Below the pieces are notes generated by a model that saw nothing but the letters and a program-made list of their open reading frames with translations, was not told the origin of the DNA and searched no databases. Positions 10,301 through 22,300 of a stretch of 64,000 nucleotides of DNA are shown here, one piece after another. The position numbers were made by a program, and so were the translations under genes. Source of the DNA: Micromussa lordhowensis (taxonomy: Eukaryota; Cnidaria; Anthozoa; Scleractinia; Lobophylliidae); NCBI GenBank assembly GCA_964020085.1, contig OZ026600.1, positions 38,712,919-38,776,918 on the forward strand. The letters are read 5' to 3'. The number at the start of each line of letters is the position of its first letter. Within the stretch, counting starts at the first letter, position 1.

Positions 10301-13300
10301 TTAGCAACCATTTCCTTGGCTGGTGCCACTGCTGATTTAGATGTTCGCCTGCCAGCAGGCTTCGTAGTGGGCCTTGTCATGGGCTTTGGAGTGGATTTTG
10401 AACTGGATTCCTGTACTTTGCTTGTACTGCCAGTTCTATTCCTTGTCTGCCTTGTACCCCATCCTGCAATCTTCTCAGGCTTTATCCATTCATCATACCT
10501 TGAATAAAATAAGACAAAGCTGTTTCAACTCAACTGATCTAAATATTTAAAGTGCCACTATGACGAAAATCGCATCCTTCAAATCTGAGCCATTTTAAGA
10601 CACAAACAAGCAGTCTGTACAAGAGTAAAAATGCTGTTTACTGTTTCAAATATCTCTTTTCGTTCCAGAGATATTCAAGTTTTTAAAATATGATATAAAT
10701 CCATTAGGTTGAGTTCATAGCCTTGTTTAATGTTTTTCAAGCTTAAAATCACTAAAATACTGATATCAGGCTAGAGGGGACTGGAAAAGAATTGGTTTCC
10801 ATGGGAACGGAAAATGTTAGAGCTGTATAGATGTGTTGCATTTAGAACTATTAGCCTACCAAGTTCAATGGCAGCAAATTGACTGAGATAGCGCTATTTA
10901 TATACATGTACTTCACGTAATATTTGGTTGGGTGTATGACATCATCAGTAAGCTCATTTGCACATTTTACTCACTTTTCAAACTTAAATATCTCCTGAAC
11001 CAATGCAGATATTTGTAAACGGTAAACGGCGTTTTTAATCTTTCGTAGAATTCTATGTGATTAACTTAAAAAATCAAGGGGTAAAAATTTGATCATAGTA
11101 GCACTTTAAAAGACATTTAAAGATGATTTCCAGTCCGTTCTGCGCACTCTTGAGAGTTCATTTGCCTTTTTGTGTTTTGTTTCATGTAAGACATCACAAA
11201 ATGTAAACATTTTGCAATTACAATGAAGTATATTCAAAGTTTCAAAACAACTGCCATCATGGATGCGAAGCGGTCAAAGCTTTATGCTTCATTCTTTCTC
11301 ATTCTTCATTCTCATTCTTGACGAGACAACTTTGCAGCTGTAAAAATCAATGAAGCTGTTGGAAAGAGAATTTAAAAGGTCTCAAAGATAAGGTATGTGG
11401 CTCTACCAAATAACATCAATTTGCATTCCATTGAGTGGGAAGTTATAATGTTTATAAACATTAGGGTATTGAGACTGTGCAGTACGGACTGGAAATCATC
11501 TCTAAGTATCCCACATGTACACATAATTTCTCTTGTACTATACCTACATGTAACAAGTTATTCCTAAGAGCGATCAACATGTCATATTAACTAGGAGACA
11601 GGTTATGAGAATAACCAACATCATCAACAGGGCACTCTTGAGTGACTATAGGTCTCAGTTTCTCAATGAGCCCTTTTCATGAGGACTTCATTTGTTTTTC
11701 TCTCATTTGTTTATTGATTTGCTCACTCATTGGTCTGTTCATTAAACTCATCACTCCCTTATTTGTTTGTTGGTTGGTTCCTTCATCTATACATAATGGA
11801 CATTCTACATACCTGTTATTCCAGCCAGCATAGTGAATACAGTAAATTGCACCTTCACTAGACTCAGGGTCAATATGAATTATCTGAAATAAAACAAAGA
11901 CACAAAAGCTGAATAAGAAGACTTATTATATGACTTGTGTTTGTAGCCAATATAATGCGCTCTCTGATTGGCTAAAACTAGGGCATTATTCTCCCGTAAT
12001 TCCCACTGGTCGATTATGGGCCTGCAAAAGCCAAGCGACAAGCCATAGAATAAACAACTTATTAACCTTGAACGTTTGGTCTTTACGGGAACATCTCACA
12101 CCTTGGCCTTGCCATATTGACCTCGCTATCGCTTGGTCAATATGGCAGGGTTTTGGCCTGAGATTTTCCTCACTCTTGGTTAATAAGTAGTTATTAAATT
12201 TACATAGATCCTCACACATAGATCTGTTGACTGTTTTGTGTGTTGCACAGGCCACCAGGTGGTTCCATGGTTTTGATTTATACTCTGATCTTATCAGTTT
12301 TTAGTATTAGGTTAAATGTCACGAACACACAATTGCAAAGCAATTAACACCTGCTACTTTAGACTTGACTGTTAGAAAGAAAAGAAACACAAGGTGCTTG
12401 ATTCATGCAGACACGTTTTTGATGGATGGAAGTTAACAGGGGCAAGCTCGTAATCCACCTGTGTGCTCAGGAAAGAAGGGTGCCGGCCCAGTTCCTGAAC
12501 AGCAGCTGGTAATCAATCCCTGTGTTCAAGTATGTTGGTGCACACCTTAAGCTCAAATGCAAGAACATAGTTGCTCTGAAAATGATAACAAATCTTTGCC
12601 ACAGTTGACCTGATGATGAACTCTTACACTCGTATGTAATAGACCAATTTCAAAATACGGAAATTCAGCCTAAAACAATAGACCTCAGCACAAGGCACCA
12701 GGGAATAAACCCCACAAACACTGCATTTATTCTCCAGAGCCTTGGGTTGGGATCTACTGTTTTAGGCTGAATTTTAATATAACAAAATTGGGCTATTCTA
12801 GACTTGAATTCTGGTTCTGATTCTGGTTTAGGGCCATATATGGCCTTAAATTACCAGCCTTTCATACCCCTCATTTTAGATACCGTATTTTCCGGTGCAT
12901 AAGTTGACCCTACATTTTTTACCATAAAATTGAGATTTTAACAGTTTAAGGCATATTTACTGAACAAAAAAATCCCTTTCCATTAGAGACAAATGAGTCT
13001 TGTTTCTATTGGAGATCACCTCAAAGACAACAAGAACCGCGGTGCGGTTGTAAACCGCGCTTAAAAAAACGCGGTTTGTCTGCGAAACGTGACTTTCCTG
13101 CCCTTCAGCAAATATACGAAAAAAGGAGTATCTGATTACATTCTTTGCATAGCGTGAGTTTAGCGTGACTTGTAATCGGAGAATTTCGTTTACGTCTAAT
13201 GAAAAAATACCTTGACCTTTCAATATAAATTTTACATATGCAAAAGATATCGCGATATCTCGAACATTTGAAAGGCCGTGTGCAAGAACGTCCCCTTGAT

Positions 13301-16300
13301 TTTCGGCTATTTTTGAAAGTGCTCAAAAATAGCTGAATTTTGCCATGTGGGTTTCGTTTCACCTGAGAAACACTGCTCTGAAGTTTTTTTGGCTGGGTTG
13401 CTCTTCGTTTTCGAAATATTACGTATGCAAACAACCCTCAGTTTTCCAAGCGGCATCTTTTGGAGATCTATTGTTAAACGAAAAACAAAAGAAACCTTTT
13501 GTTTCGCTAAAGGATCAAGTGACTATAACACAATCGATTCTCACTGCTGCTTCGTTAGCTCAAGTGGATAACGCGCCGAACGGAGCTGATTCGAATTTGT
13601 TTTGTCGTGACACTCGAGGGTTCAATTCGAGATCGGTGAAATGTTCTGTTTTTCTTCTTTTTTCAAAAACCTTCTTCGTGTCTTTGTAGTTGAATTGCCG
13701 TTTTGACTGGTAAGGATCTGGATATGTTTTTTTTTAGCTGCCATTGTGACGTTGGCTTTTGGCGCGCAAAGCATCGATTACTTCCATAACACAAATTCAG
13801 AGCTTACCTGTTAATTAAGCAGAGTAGTTCCACCGATATTAGAAGCTTATTTGAGGAATATTTGCGACCACCTGGTAGGAGATTTGGCATCATTAAGCCT
13901 TTGATCCTCGATGAAAGTCACCAGCATGCCTCAAAGAACCGAGGCGTGTTTTTGTTCCGAGATGGCTAAAGTCTGCCGTTAACTTAGCCACTGAAGAACA
14001 AGTGAGCCAGGTGGTAGAGTCTAGAAAGGATTCTTCTTCCAAAACAAAAAACATCCGTCGCGGACTTAAAGCTCATTTGCTAAACTTCGGCATGTGTCAG
14101 TATTGGAAATTAGAACTGCTTTCTAGACTCTTAATATTTTCTTGAAATGGGCGGCCTTAACATCCTCCGCTGCAAAAATTTCTGGGACATCCCATAATAA
14201 TCTTTCATACATATACGTATCGTGTGTGCTAGCGTGATGCGTGACTCAGACACAGCCGGCCGGGAGGGAACTGGCGAGAGAGGCCAGGCAGCAAAGTCGA
14301 AGACCTTCGAAGTTTCTCAGCCATTTTTACGGGACCCCCGGCCAAAGAGAAATCGCAGGTCGGTTAAATTCGCAAGCAAGCGTTCCGTGAGTGTGTATCG
14401 TGGTTTTCCAAGCAGATGTACTTTGAATTGCAGTAGAATCGATCCCGCCGCGAAGAAAAAAGACAGAGAACGCCTGATCGCAGGTTTAACTATAGCAAGA
14501 AGAAAACTTCAGCTCAAATGTAAGTTTTGCTTTGTACTTCAGCCTTCCTTTGCTGATAAATTTTATGTTTCATGGGCTTTTTTTCTGCATGAGCAGCGTG
14601 TTAGCTTAAGGCTTGTGCTTTCTGTGTTGTCGGATATAATCATTTCACGGACCGAGCCGAGTTTTTAGTTTATTTATTTCTTTATTTACTTATTTATTTA
14701 TTTATTTATTTATTCCATTTTCACTGCATTAGTTTTGTACCAAAAAAGAAAGTAATTTCACATAGAAACATTTCAATCACCGACACAACCAATTTGCAAA
14801 ACGTTCAACCTCTCTCTCTAGCCACTATTCATTGACTTTATTTAGGTATCGATTCGTGCAAGTCGAGATTGTTTCCCGCGGCCTAACACCGCTAACTCTA
14901 ACGTGTCCTGACCTTAACTCTTGCTTAACCCTAAGCGCTAGCGCTAACTCTAAGCAATAACCCTAATCCTGAGCGCTAGCCCTAACCCTAAGCAATAACC
15001 CTAGGCCTGAACGTTAACCCTAAGCTCGACCCATAACCCTGCAGACCCCAAACGCTAACCCTAACCTTGTTCCGTAACCCTAACTTTCAACGTTAACCCT
15101 AGTTTCAAGCGGTAATTTGAGTGAAATTAACGAGTCTTTGCGGCCGCACGTTAATTTAACGTTTCTTCTACCTGAAATGAACACTTCTTAAGGTTGCGCG
15201 TTGCAAAAGATCAATATTTTGCTTGATTTTAAGTGAAATTACCGCCTTTGCGGTCACGTGCTGACGTGACCACAAACTACGGGTTTTTTGCATACGTAAT
15301 ATTTCGAAAACGAAGAGCAACCCAGCCAAAAAAACTTCAGAGCAGTGTTTCTCAGGTGAAACGAAACCCACATGGCAAAATTCAGCTATTTTTGAGCACT
15401 TTCAAAAATAGCCGAAAATCAAGGGGACGTTCTTGCACGCGGCCTTTCATTTGTTCGACTTCCTCCCGTCGAACTCGACAAATTCACTTCTTTTCACATT
15501 TCCATTTTCAATATAAATTTTTGACGAGCACTAAGGCTAAGTTTTAACTTTTTTTCCCCAGAAAATTCCACCATTGCTTCTGGCGAACTATACACGATTT
15601 TACATTTATCACTGTCAGCGTATTCCATGGCCAGACGTAATACCTTTTTAGTGCATTGAATATTCCCTTTGAAAGTGAACAGAAACAATGCAAACATTCC
15701 AGATTACAAAATGTTCTGTTTTGCACGCAAAACGAAAATACAGCTTAACTCTGGATAATTTCAGCCTTACTAGCCAAGTTGGACCAAGTAATTTTCTCCA
15801 TTTGGCCGCCATTTTTTTTGTGCAAACAGTTAATTCGCTAACTTCACAAAACCCTCCTGAGGGGGATATGACGAAAAGAGCTGAGAAATGGCCTGTAATT
15901 GGCTGATGATGACATCATCCGGTGAAGACAATTGGCCGTGAGTGGGAGTTTGGGTCTGCTCCCCAACAAAACGAAAAAAAACAAAAAACAAACCGAGTGC
16001 AAAGCAAGAAACCCGCCCAGCCTTTGGCTGCGCGGTTTAATAAATCAAATCAAACAAAATTATGCACATCGATCATGTAACACCAAGAAAGTTTCAGTAG
16101 GTCAATATATTGCAAAATTTATCTTTTTTTCAACAAAGTACCTTCATAAAACAGTGCCTGTAAATATATTTTTGATATCCTGAAGCTATTTGTGACAAGG
16201 GAACACCAAGCAATCACTAAGTAAGCCAGAGAAATATAATCGAGTAAATAAGCCGCCATCCTAGTTCACTTTGTAGCCAGGCAACATGGCACTTAGCTAA

Positions 16301-19300
16301 TTGTGAGGTTACCAAGCTTGTTCATTGAACATTCTTTTGAAAGAGTGGAGAATGTTGCCACGATTCAGGAAAATTCCTTTCGTATCTCTCCCTGTATTTC
16401 AGACTGAAAATCACTACAATGCAATGTCATCAAATTTTAAGCAAAAAATCCTCAAAACTCAAACAGTATGCATTGTAATATCCAGAGAACTGCAACATTA
16501 AAATGCGTAGAAAACTAGGAAAGGCAAGTTCAAAACATTAATGATATCAAGATTCAGTTTTGCTACACCAAGTACTCAACAGGCACGAACTCAAAGCAAA
16601 ACTGCACGTACACACACAGCTGGCAAGCAAAGCACGTAAGCCCTGCAAAACCCCATACGAGACCACACCAAGCATGATCACCCTGAGCAACCGCTGGCCA
16701 GCATTGGCTTGACTCAAAGTTTGCCTAAATTACATTTAGCCACATTTAAATGTCGGTTTACTACCTACAAAGTTTGTTGTGAATTTTTTAAAACTGAAAA
16801 CTGTGTTATGCTGATGAATTCAAGTTTTTGGATGAATGAGTTGACTCTCAACTTTTGGCTGGTGTGAAAGTCCAGGTCAATTTTTTGGACTTATTTTGTG
16901 GGCATGAAGGGTCGAATTATACACTGGAAAATATGGTACACAGCATCAAGCTAACATTGTCTATCAGTGTGAACCACAAACAGCTAAGTTAGTCTGGGCG
17001 GGTCAGTCAAAGAATATGTACAAATAAGATTATATAAATGAAAAAAAAAATTGCTTACAGTCTAAAACTCACTGACTAAATATATTAACAAGAGAGGCTG
17101 GTTATTGCAATGAGTAATTACCAGCAAGAAGGGTCTGAACATTTAAACTGATACAATACCAGAGTTACTAACTACTAAATCCTTAACTAGTTGACCATAC
17201 CTTGGCTTCATAAAGCCGGTGATTTCTCCCTCTTCCATACTTGACTTGTACCTTATCACCAATTTCCAAATTTAATTCATCCACAGGTACATCAGATTTG
17301 CCATCGGAATGTGGCTCACTTACATCTGATGAAGACTCCGGACTGTTGACAACATCTACAGAAACATCTTCCTCAGGGCTCTTGGCTTGAGATTCACTTA
17401 TCACTCCATTATCAAGACTTTGCTGACGTTTCATTTCCCTGATCCTAGTGCTTTGTTTACATTCGGCTTTCTTTAAAACTATTTCATCATCATCTATGTC
17501 TGGTAAAGGTTCTAAACACTCCAGATGTTTTTCGTCACTGCTGTCTTGGGCACTGTCAGGACTCTCTGGTTTAAGATTTTTATCATTACTAATGCTCTCT
17601 TCACCAATGTTGTCTTTAGCTACTGGTTTTAGTCCTTCCCTCTCATGAACTTCAAAAGGGTAAAGATATCTATACAACAGCAGGAAAAAGGTGTTTTTAA
17701 AACAAACTTTATAACTAACAACAGAAACCCTCTGTAAACATGAAAACCTGCGACCACAAATTAAAATTTACATCTTGTTATACAGCGTTCAATGGTCAAT
17801 ATTGAGGCTCACCAAGTGATGCTGCATGTTGATGCCACAACAAATTGTTTGATGAGAAAACTTGTTTCCAAAACACGAGCATACAATGTTTACCAATGAA
17901 AGCCATCACACACTGATGATGACCAAGTGATTTAGTTGACAAATTCCAAAAAAAATATCACATGCCTTGAATTTTAGAGAGTAAGTTTTCTCAACTAATA
18001 ATTATGCATCTGAGGAATGGAATCAACACTTTTGGTTTTTTCTTGTTATTTAGATTGTATCATGTGTCCCTATCTCAATCAAATACTGTATTCCAATTTC
18101 TTAAAAACAGAATAAAGCACAGTCAAGTCTCTGTTCTGTTGAAATTCACAAGATGTAAATGATATATACATGTGTATCTAATCTGAGTAGTGCTGAATAA
18201 ATCTGAGGACTTGATCACATTCCAGGCCCACAACAGAGTTGAAACAATTATGCACTAGACCAAGGGTACAAGAGACTGATAATATTAAAGTGTAAAAATG
18301 TTCTCTGGTTAAAAAGATTAAAAACGTACGCTTTCAGCTATCAGTCTATAGCCTTCAACGAATGAAAAATGTAAGTGCACAAATGGAATATACAAAGAGG
18401 GATGCAAAAAGTTTTAGAAAAATAGAATACAAAAAGAAGTGTGAAAAAGGCCGAAAAATAAAAAAAAAATATAAGTAAGTTCTAATAACAATAACATGAA
18501 CAAACCATTGAAAACCCAAGAATTATCATCTCTGAAGTTCAGACAACCTACAGAAATATATATATCTTATCCTGGTTACAATTCTATTTTTAACACTGAT
18601 AATACAAAACAGAACTATACTTTTTGTAAGCCATTTTAATGTGGTGTGATGCACTTGGTGGAATGACTGGGATGTTCATTTGCTGATAAATTTTTCTCCA
18701 CAGCGATGATTCATTGGAAACCTGAAAATGTTAGAATACATTAGTGTTTATTATAAAACCATCCTTCACATTCCAAATACCTTGGAACAGTGATAATCAG
18801 CTGGGCCCTGGATACTCAATACCTTACTAATGTATTGTACACACCCATTTAACCCATTTACACCTGCACTGGCCAAAATTGGCTTTTAGGGAACATGGTT
18901 CTTGTACCAATTGCAATGCCATCAGTGTTCATTCCAGACAATGCTATACAGGTAAAAGGTCTAACAACGCATGATGAAACGAGCATGAAAGGATAAATAT
19001 ATATTGGGACTGAGATACAAACAATAAACCAACAAATTTTCTCTTCTGAAAAAATGGAATGAAATCGTGGGTTGTTTTGGCTTCAATTGTTTGGCAAAAA
19101 GAGCCAGAAATAGGCATGTGTCAAGCAGAGATGCTAGTATCGGAGAAATTCTTATGAGTCAATGGGTTAATAATGTTGTATTTTGAAGTTTGCTTCAATT
19201 TGAAGGGAACATTGTACATTTATAAAACATTACCCAAAATACTGTGACATTAAGTAGTCAGCTGACTTGAGTAAAAAGAATCAAGCAACAAAACATTAAG

Positions 19301-22300
19301 AACAATAAAACAATAGAAGCTAGTTCAGCTTCAAATCCCATTCAGGCCTGAATTTTTTTTTCAGGCTTTAATGTCATGTTAAGTTGTGTATATAACTGCA
19401 ATGATCATCCGTGTCTTCATATCTTTCTCCGCAGTTCAAACAAATGTGACCTTCCACGGGAAAACATACATTAGTGCTTTTCCATTAAACAGCTAAAAAC
19501 GAACGCCTCACAAACAGAAAGTGCATTTGAATGACTTGGCTAACGCTTTAGGCAAGTGAAAATTTCTAACGGTTTCCGAAACTGTTGAAACAACTAGCTT
19601 GAATGTTCTCAAGGCTTTTTCCAAATGCTTTTCATGGATAGCTTAACTACTTTTTGCAAATGAATAAACAATTGAATAGAGCATCTAACAGTTTATGAAA
19701 TGTTTAAGCAAATTATCTAACGCTTTAATTTTCAAAAAGCAAGCAGACAACATTATAACTGGGTAAATATATGCTGTACCTGATAATAGAGATAATAGTT
19801 AATAATAGATAATAGTTGGAAATGATAAGGCCGAAGCACTTGTACATGTATGATTGAAACAGTTTATACTTAATTATATAGAACAGTAAGGTCATTTAAA
19901 AGAGACCAAGATATTTTATGTGGTTGTTAAACTAATAGCGTTTTCAAGGCTGTACTCTAAGAAAACTTATATGGGGCCCTTCAGGCCACCCAACCTTGTA
20001 GGTTAGCAGGGTTCGACACCTGGCTACCTGCATTACTAGCCACCAGGCTAGTGATTTCTAGAATTTACTAGCCCGAAACAAAACTTGGTAGCCCAGAAAA
20101 ATTTCCCTCGAGGTCTACTTCAACCCCAAACACACAAACCTTCCTCTAAACTTATTGGCAAGGTCTTTATGGCATTTTTCTTTCAATGTGATAGCATAAT
20201 GTGTCATTTAAGGAGAAAGCTAACAAAATGTTCCTTTCACATTCGCTTGATGTGTCTTAAATTGATCTTCAGTTCACATTTACAATTAGTTGCTACTGCT
20301 AGGTCAACAAAAATTATTAAAACATTGATGTCAGCATCTCGTAGGCCTCGTTTTCTTGATCTGGTCAGAAATCTCTCCATCTAAGTTTACAATCGCTTCG
20401 TCAAGTGCGAAGCGATCGTGCAAGGCGATGTGCAAGGCATCACAACATTGGTAGGGAGAAGACTGGGGAAGACATTGACCAGTAAGCTCAGAGTCTGGGA
20501 TCTAGCAATGTTTACGAATGACACGCAAGATAAAAAAGATGCCAGAAGATAATAGATTTATGCCTTCTTTATTGGTATTATCATTACATTTTTAACTTTC
20601 TTGTTTTTTTAATCAACTGTAAACTTCAGGTAAACTAATTATATCTAACATGTCTAATTTTTTTCGATCTTTCTACTAGCCAGCGGGCTATTAAACATGG
20701 TTTTTAACTAGCCCGACAAAATTTTGACTAGCCTCGGGCTATCGGGCTAGCGGAGATGTCGAACCCTGGTTAGGGTAACCAGAAGTCAAACTTGGTAGCC
20801 CAATTAATTAATTATAATTATCTAAAAATACTAATTAATATATCATAACCGATTGACCCTCAAATAAAAATGTTCTTGCATTGTTCCTGGGGCAGTTATC
20901 CTATTTACAGATTCCAAAGATAAAAAAGGTTCACAAGTAATTTTGTTATACTGTGGTCAAAAGTCCACAAAGAAAGACAAAATTTACACACTTTTTTTTT
21001 AGTCAAACTGGTTGATATATACATAGAAAAATTAAGTCCTTTTTCCCTCTATGCTTCTGATAATTTATTTTACATTCTCTTTCAATTAGGGACCTTTTCA
21101 TGCATGTCATACAAACCACAAGAACTAAGAACTATTTTCTTTATGCTATACGAAGTATACAATGAAACTACTGTCCTTATCACTGCAGGCCATTGTTAAA
21201 CGTACGCATCAAACCGACCGATGTTTTGACTTCAAAGATGGATTTAAACATTCTGAATTGAGCCATTTTGCATTGTGAGATTCAACACAACACAAGAAAT
21301 CAAAAAGGGAAAGACAAATTATTGTGAGCCTGTTTTCTTCTCTAAGTTAAATCTCAAAAAGAAGGTCCCCAGCTGGGTGACGAGGTATGTTTCTCTTGTC
21401 GCCTGAAGATGGACGCCGGGCGCTGCTAGAGCACAGCCTTGATTTTATTACTTACTTTCACTTCCATTTTCAGCAAAACTCAGGGGGCGGAGATGGTATG
21501 TCAAGCGCATTGTTTACATTCAAAGCTGAATGCATTTGTGCCCAGACCACACCGTGCATCATATTGTCGTAGCAACCATACTCTCCCCAAGCTTCACTCG
21601 CCATAGGCAATTGTTCAAAGTTGTGATTATCTCTTTCTCCATAAACTGAGACCAGGAGGGACTATCCTTTGAATTCTAAGAATTCTTTTACGTTCTCCAT
21701 TTTTTGTGTTTCTCTTGCACGACATCTCTTTCTACTTCTTCCAACATTTTTGTCAAGTTTATAATGTAATGTAACAACAACAAGCAGTCTACATATCAAC
21801 TAAATTCTCCAATGCTGAGACGAAAAAAGTGTTTCTTTACTGAAATGCTGATAAAAAGAAACGAAAAGGAATTACACAATGTGACCTACAATGTAGCTAT
21901 TGTGTTTCTTATGAATGATTTTCCATCCATGTACAAATGGCTTGAGCGGAACAAACACGTAAAAAGTTTCAAGGAATGGCAGGTTTGTAATTATTCATCA
22001 AAATAAACTGAATCTGAATGCTAAAAACAATTCATGAAGTGCTGTCCGCTCATTTGCTTGCTCAGAATACATTGAAATTCCGAATTGTATGTTATTAGTT
22101 TTATAGAAACTTTTCTTTCAAAACATCAGATCAAAGATAAACCACGCCGCATGAATGAAAAACATAGCTTACTCACAATTGATTTATGTTTAATTCAACA
22201 CCTAACCAGTTGAGCATTTAACTTGAACAGTCAACCTTTCGATTTAAAGTGCACCTAACCCCAAAATTTTTTTCCGCCTAAAAAAATTGTCATGCTTTGG

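Larger units (their letters stand above)
13271..15447. mobile_element. Inverted-repeat element with 6-bp CATTTG duplication, nested
   Basis: Terminal repeats of about 165 bp (AAAGGCCG...; to about 13435 and from about 15283) are nearly identical. CATTTG flanks both sides (13265-13270, 15448-15453), and the empty site survives at 2934-3012. Inside are a tRNA-like segment, an unassigned open frame 14222-14668 and a telomere-like block. No transposase found; superfamily unassigned. Confidence 0.88.
12883..16936. mobile_element. TA-flanked element with CCGTATTTTCC ends, host of a second element
   Basis: TA/CCGTATTTTCCGGTGCATAA at 12881 pairs with TTATACACTGGAAAATATGG/TA at 16938. Ends and TA duplication fit the Tc1/mariner-pogo group. 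About 1.9 kb remains after removing the nested 13271-15447 element. No transposase recognised. Confidence 0.7.

Noticed and set aside
10001..10507. 168-codon plus-strand frame
   Set aside because: Antisense shadow of ARID4 exon 17, which has family homology and matching splice phases.
14222..14668. 148-codon frame [16 protein letters not shown]... as a gene
   Set aside because: Lies inside a non-autonomous transposon, no recognised domain and no splice or start support; noted only within the element.
14880..15120. Chromosome end / true telomere
   Set aside because: Units are degenerate and irregular, and unique gene sequence continues on both sides.
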